Source: an uncultured Clostridia bacterium (lineage in GTDB: Bacteria > Bacillota > Clostridia > Oscillospirales > Acutalibacteraceae). From it: DNA of 6,782 nucleotides. Made by a program: the position numbers and the translations under genes. The notes beneath the pieces were generated by a model that saw only the letters and a list, made by a program, of their open reading frames with translations, was not told the origin of the DNA and made no database searches. The DNA is taken from NCBI GenBank assembly GCA_946610835.1, contig CAMOCU010000052.1, positions 1-6,782 of the forward strand, in the 5' to 3' direction. This document shows, piece after piece, positions 6,066 through 6,782 of this stretch. Numbering within the stretch: the first letter of the stretch is position 1; every line of letters begins with the position of its first letter.

Positions 6066-6782
6066 TTATTGTAAATACGTCCCGAAGAAGGATTCCAGTT
6101 TGTCAAAGGGGATGGCGTTGCTGCTGCCGCCGTCGTAGAGATCCGTGTGCGATGCGCCGGGGATCAGGAGCAGTTCCTTGTTTGCCGTGTATTGGCTGTC
6201 CTTGACCATATCGGCGAACGCGTCCTTGCCGAAGTAGCAGGAATGCGCCGCGTCCCCGTGGACGATCAGCACGGCAGAACGGATCTCGCTGCTGTACTGC
6301 AGGATCGGCTGGTTGAGGAAGGATTCGCAGCCGATTACATTCCAGCCGCCGTTGGAATTGAGCGAACGGGGATGATAGCCGCGCTGTGTTTTGTAATAAT
6401 CATAGTAATCCTTAACGAAGTACGGCGCGTCTTCCGGCAGCGGATCGACCACGCCGCCGCCGAGCTTGTATGCGCCGGCTTTCAGATCCTCCAGACGCTG
6501 TGCGCACAGGGCGGATCTTTTTTGATACCGCGCTTCCTCGCTGTCTTCGGAATCGAAATAGCCTTTGGCATTGACACGGGTCATGTCGTACATCGTCATG
6601 GCCGCGGTTGCACGGACACGCGTATCCAGCGCAGCGGTGTTGATTGCCAAACCGCCCCAGCCGCAGATGCCGATAATGCCGATACGGGCGGGATCGACGC
6701 GCTCGCAAAGGGAAAGGAAATCCACCGCTGCCATAAAGTCCTCGGTGTTGATGTCGGGCGACGCCATAAAGCGCACATTGCC
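6066..6782 (-). CDS. Alpha/beta hydrolase (dienelactone hydrolase-like/YcjY-like), N-terminus cut by window edge
   Basis: A predicted cytosolic alpha/beta-fold hydrolase; the substrate is unknown. The 238 C-terminal residues are visible and the frame is open to the right edge. I estimate about 80-100 residues missing, based on a family length near 300-340. Seen directly: the strand and elbow RIGIIGICGWGG (visible residues 33-44), followed by TRVRATAAMTMYDMTRVNAKGYFDS; the family-typical YYDYYKTQRGYHPRSLNSNGGWN; HGDAAHSCYFGKDAF with a candidate acid (Asp177 or Asp187); and PGASHTDLYD with the likely catalytic His212. Related proteins commonly have Ser at the elbow, where Trp42 stands here (GICGWGG); Cys40 lies two residues before. 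Activity is therefore uncertain, although my memory is that Trp here recurs in part of this family. It is convergent with serA, has its own terminator, and shows no functional link to the serine genes. Confidence 0.88.
   Translation of the reverse strand, partial: GNVRFMASPDINTEDFMAAVDFLSLCERVDPARIGIIGICGWGGLAINTAALDTRVRATAAMTMYDMTRVNAKGYFDSEDSEEARYQKRSALCAQRLEDLKAGAYKLGGGVVDPLPEDAPYFVKDYYDYYKTQRGYHPRSLNSNGGWNVIGCESFLNQPILQYSSEIRSAVLIVHGDAAHSCYFGKDAFADMVKDSQYTANKELLLIPGASHTDLYDGGSSNAIPFDKLESFFGTYLQ

Noticed and set aside
4790..6106. Long open frame (438 codons) antisense to serA, crossing both terminators
   Set aside because: It would read through two strong terminators and the intergenic gap, lacks any family signature, and lies opposite an intact serA.

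Overview
The window reads as ordinary chromosome from a fairly GC-rich member of the Clostridia, plausibly the Oscillospiraceae/Ruminococcaceae. This is an inference from protein style (a short clostridial-type SerA, a GpmI-type mutase), strong AGGAGG-like ribosome binding sites and TTGACT/TATAAT-type promoters. I could not run a database search, so the taxon is a guess.

Layout. Positions 1-3437, minus strand: a glycolytic cluster read leftwards, pgk, then tpiA, then gpmI (gpmI is cut by the left edge). tpiA and gpmI are tightly packed. pgk and tpiA are separated by 204 bp holding a roughly 165-bp palindrome-rich element with imperfect terminal inverted repeats. Positions 3438-3661: a divergent, AT-richer promoter region with a candidate promoter for each direction and a 27-bp dyad between them. 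Positions 3662-5890, plus strand: serC then serA, 21 bp apart, closed by a clear rho-independent terminator. Positions 5917-5982: two back-to-back terminators, one for each strand. Positions 6066-6782, minus strand: the C-terminal part of an alpha/beta hydrolase, cut by the right edge.

How the genes work together. Pgk forms 3-phosphoglycerate, GpmI carries it on down glycolysis, and SerA draws it off into serine synthesis, with SerC performing the next step. The two divergent transcription units therefore meet at one metabolite, and their shared control region is the natural place to look for coordination. No serB, gap or eno gene is visible here.

No new defence, mobile or biosynthetic system is visible. 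The points most worth a second look are the degenerate C-terminal ACT-like domain of SerA, the structured repeat between pgk and tpiA, the dyad between the divergent promoters, and the unusual nucleophile elbow of the hydrolase.
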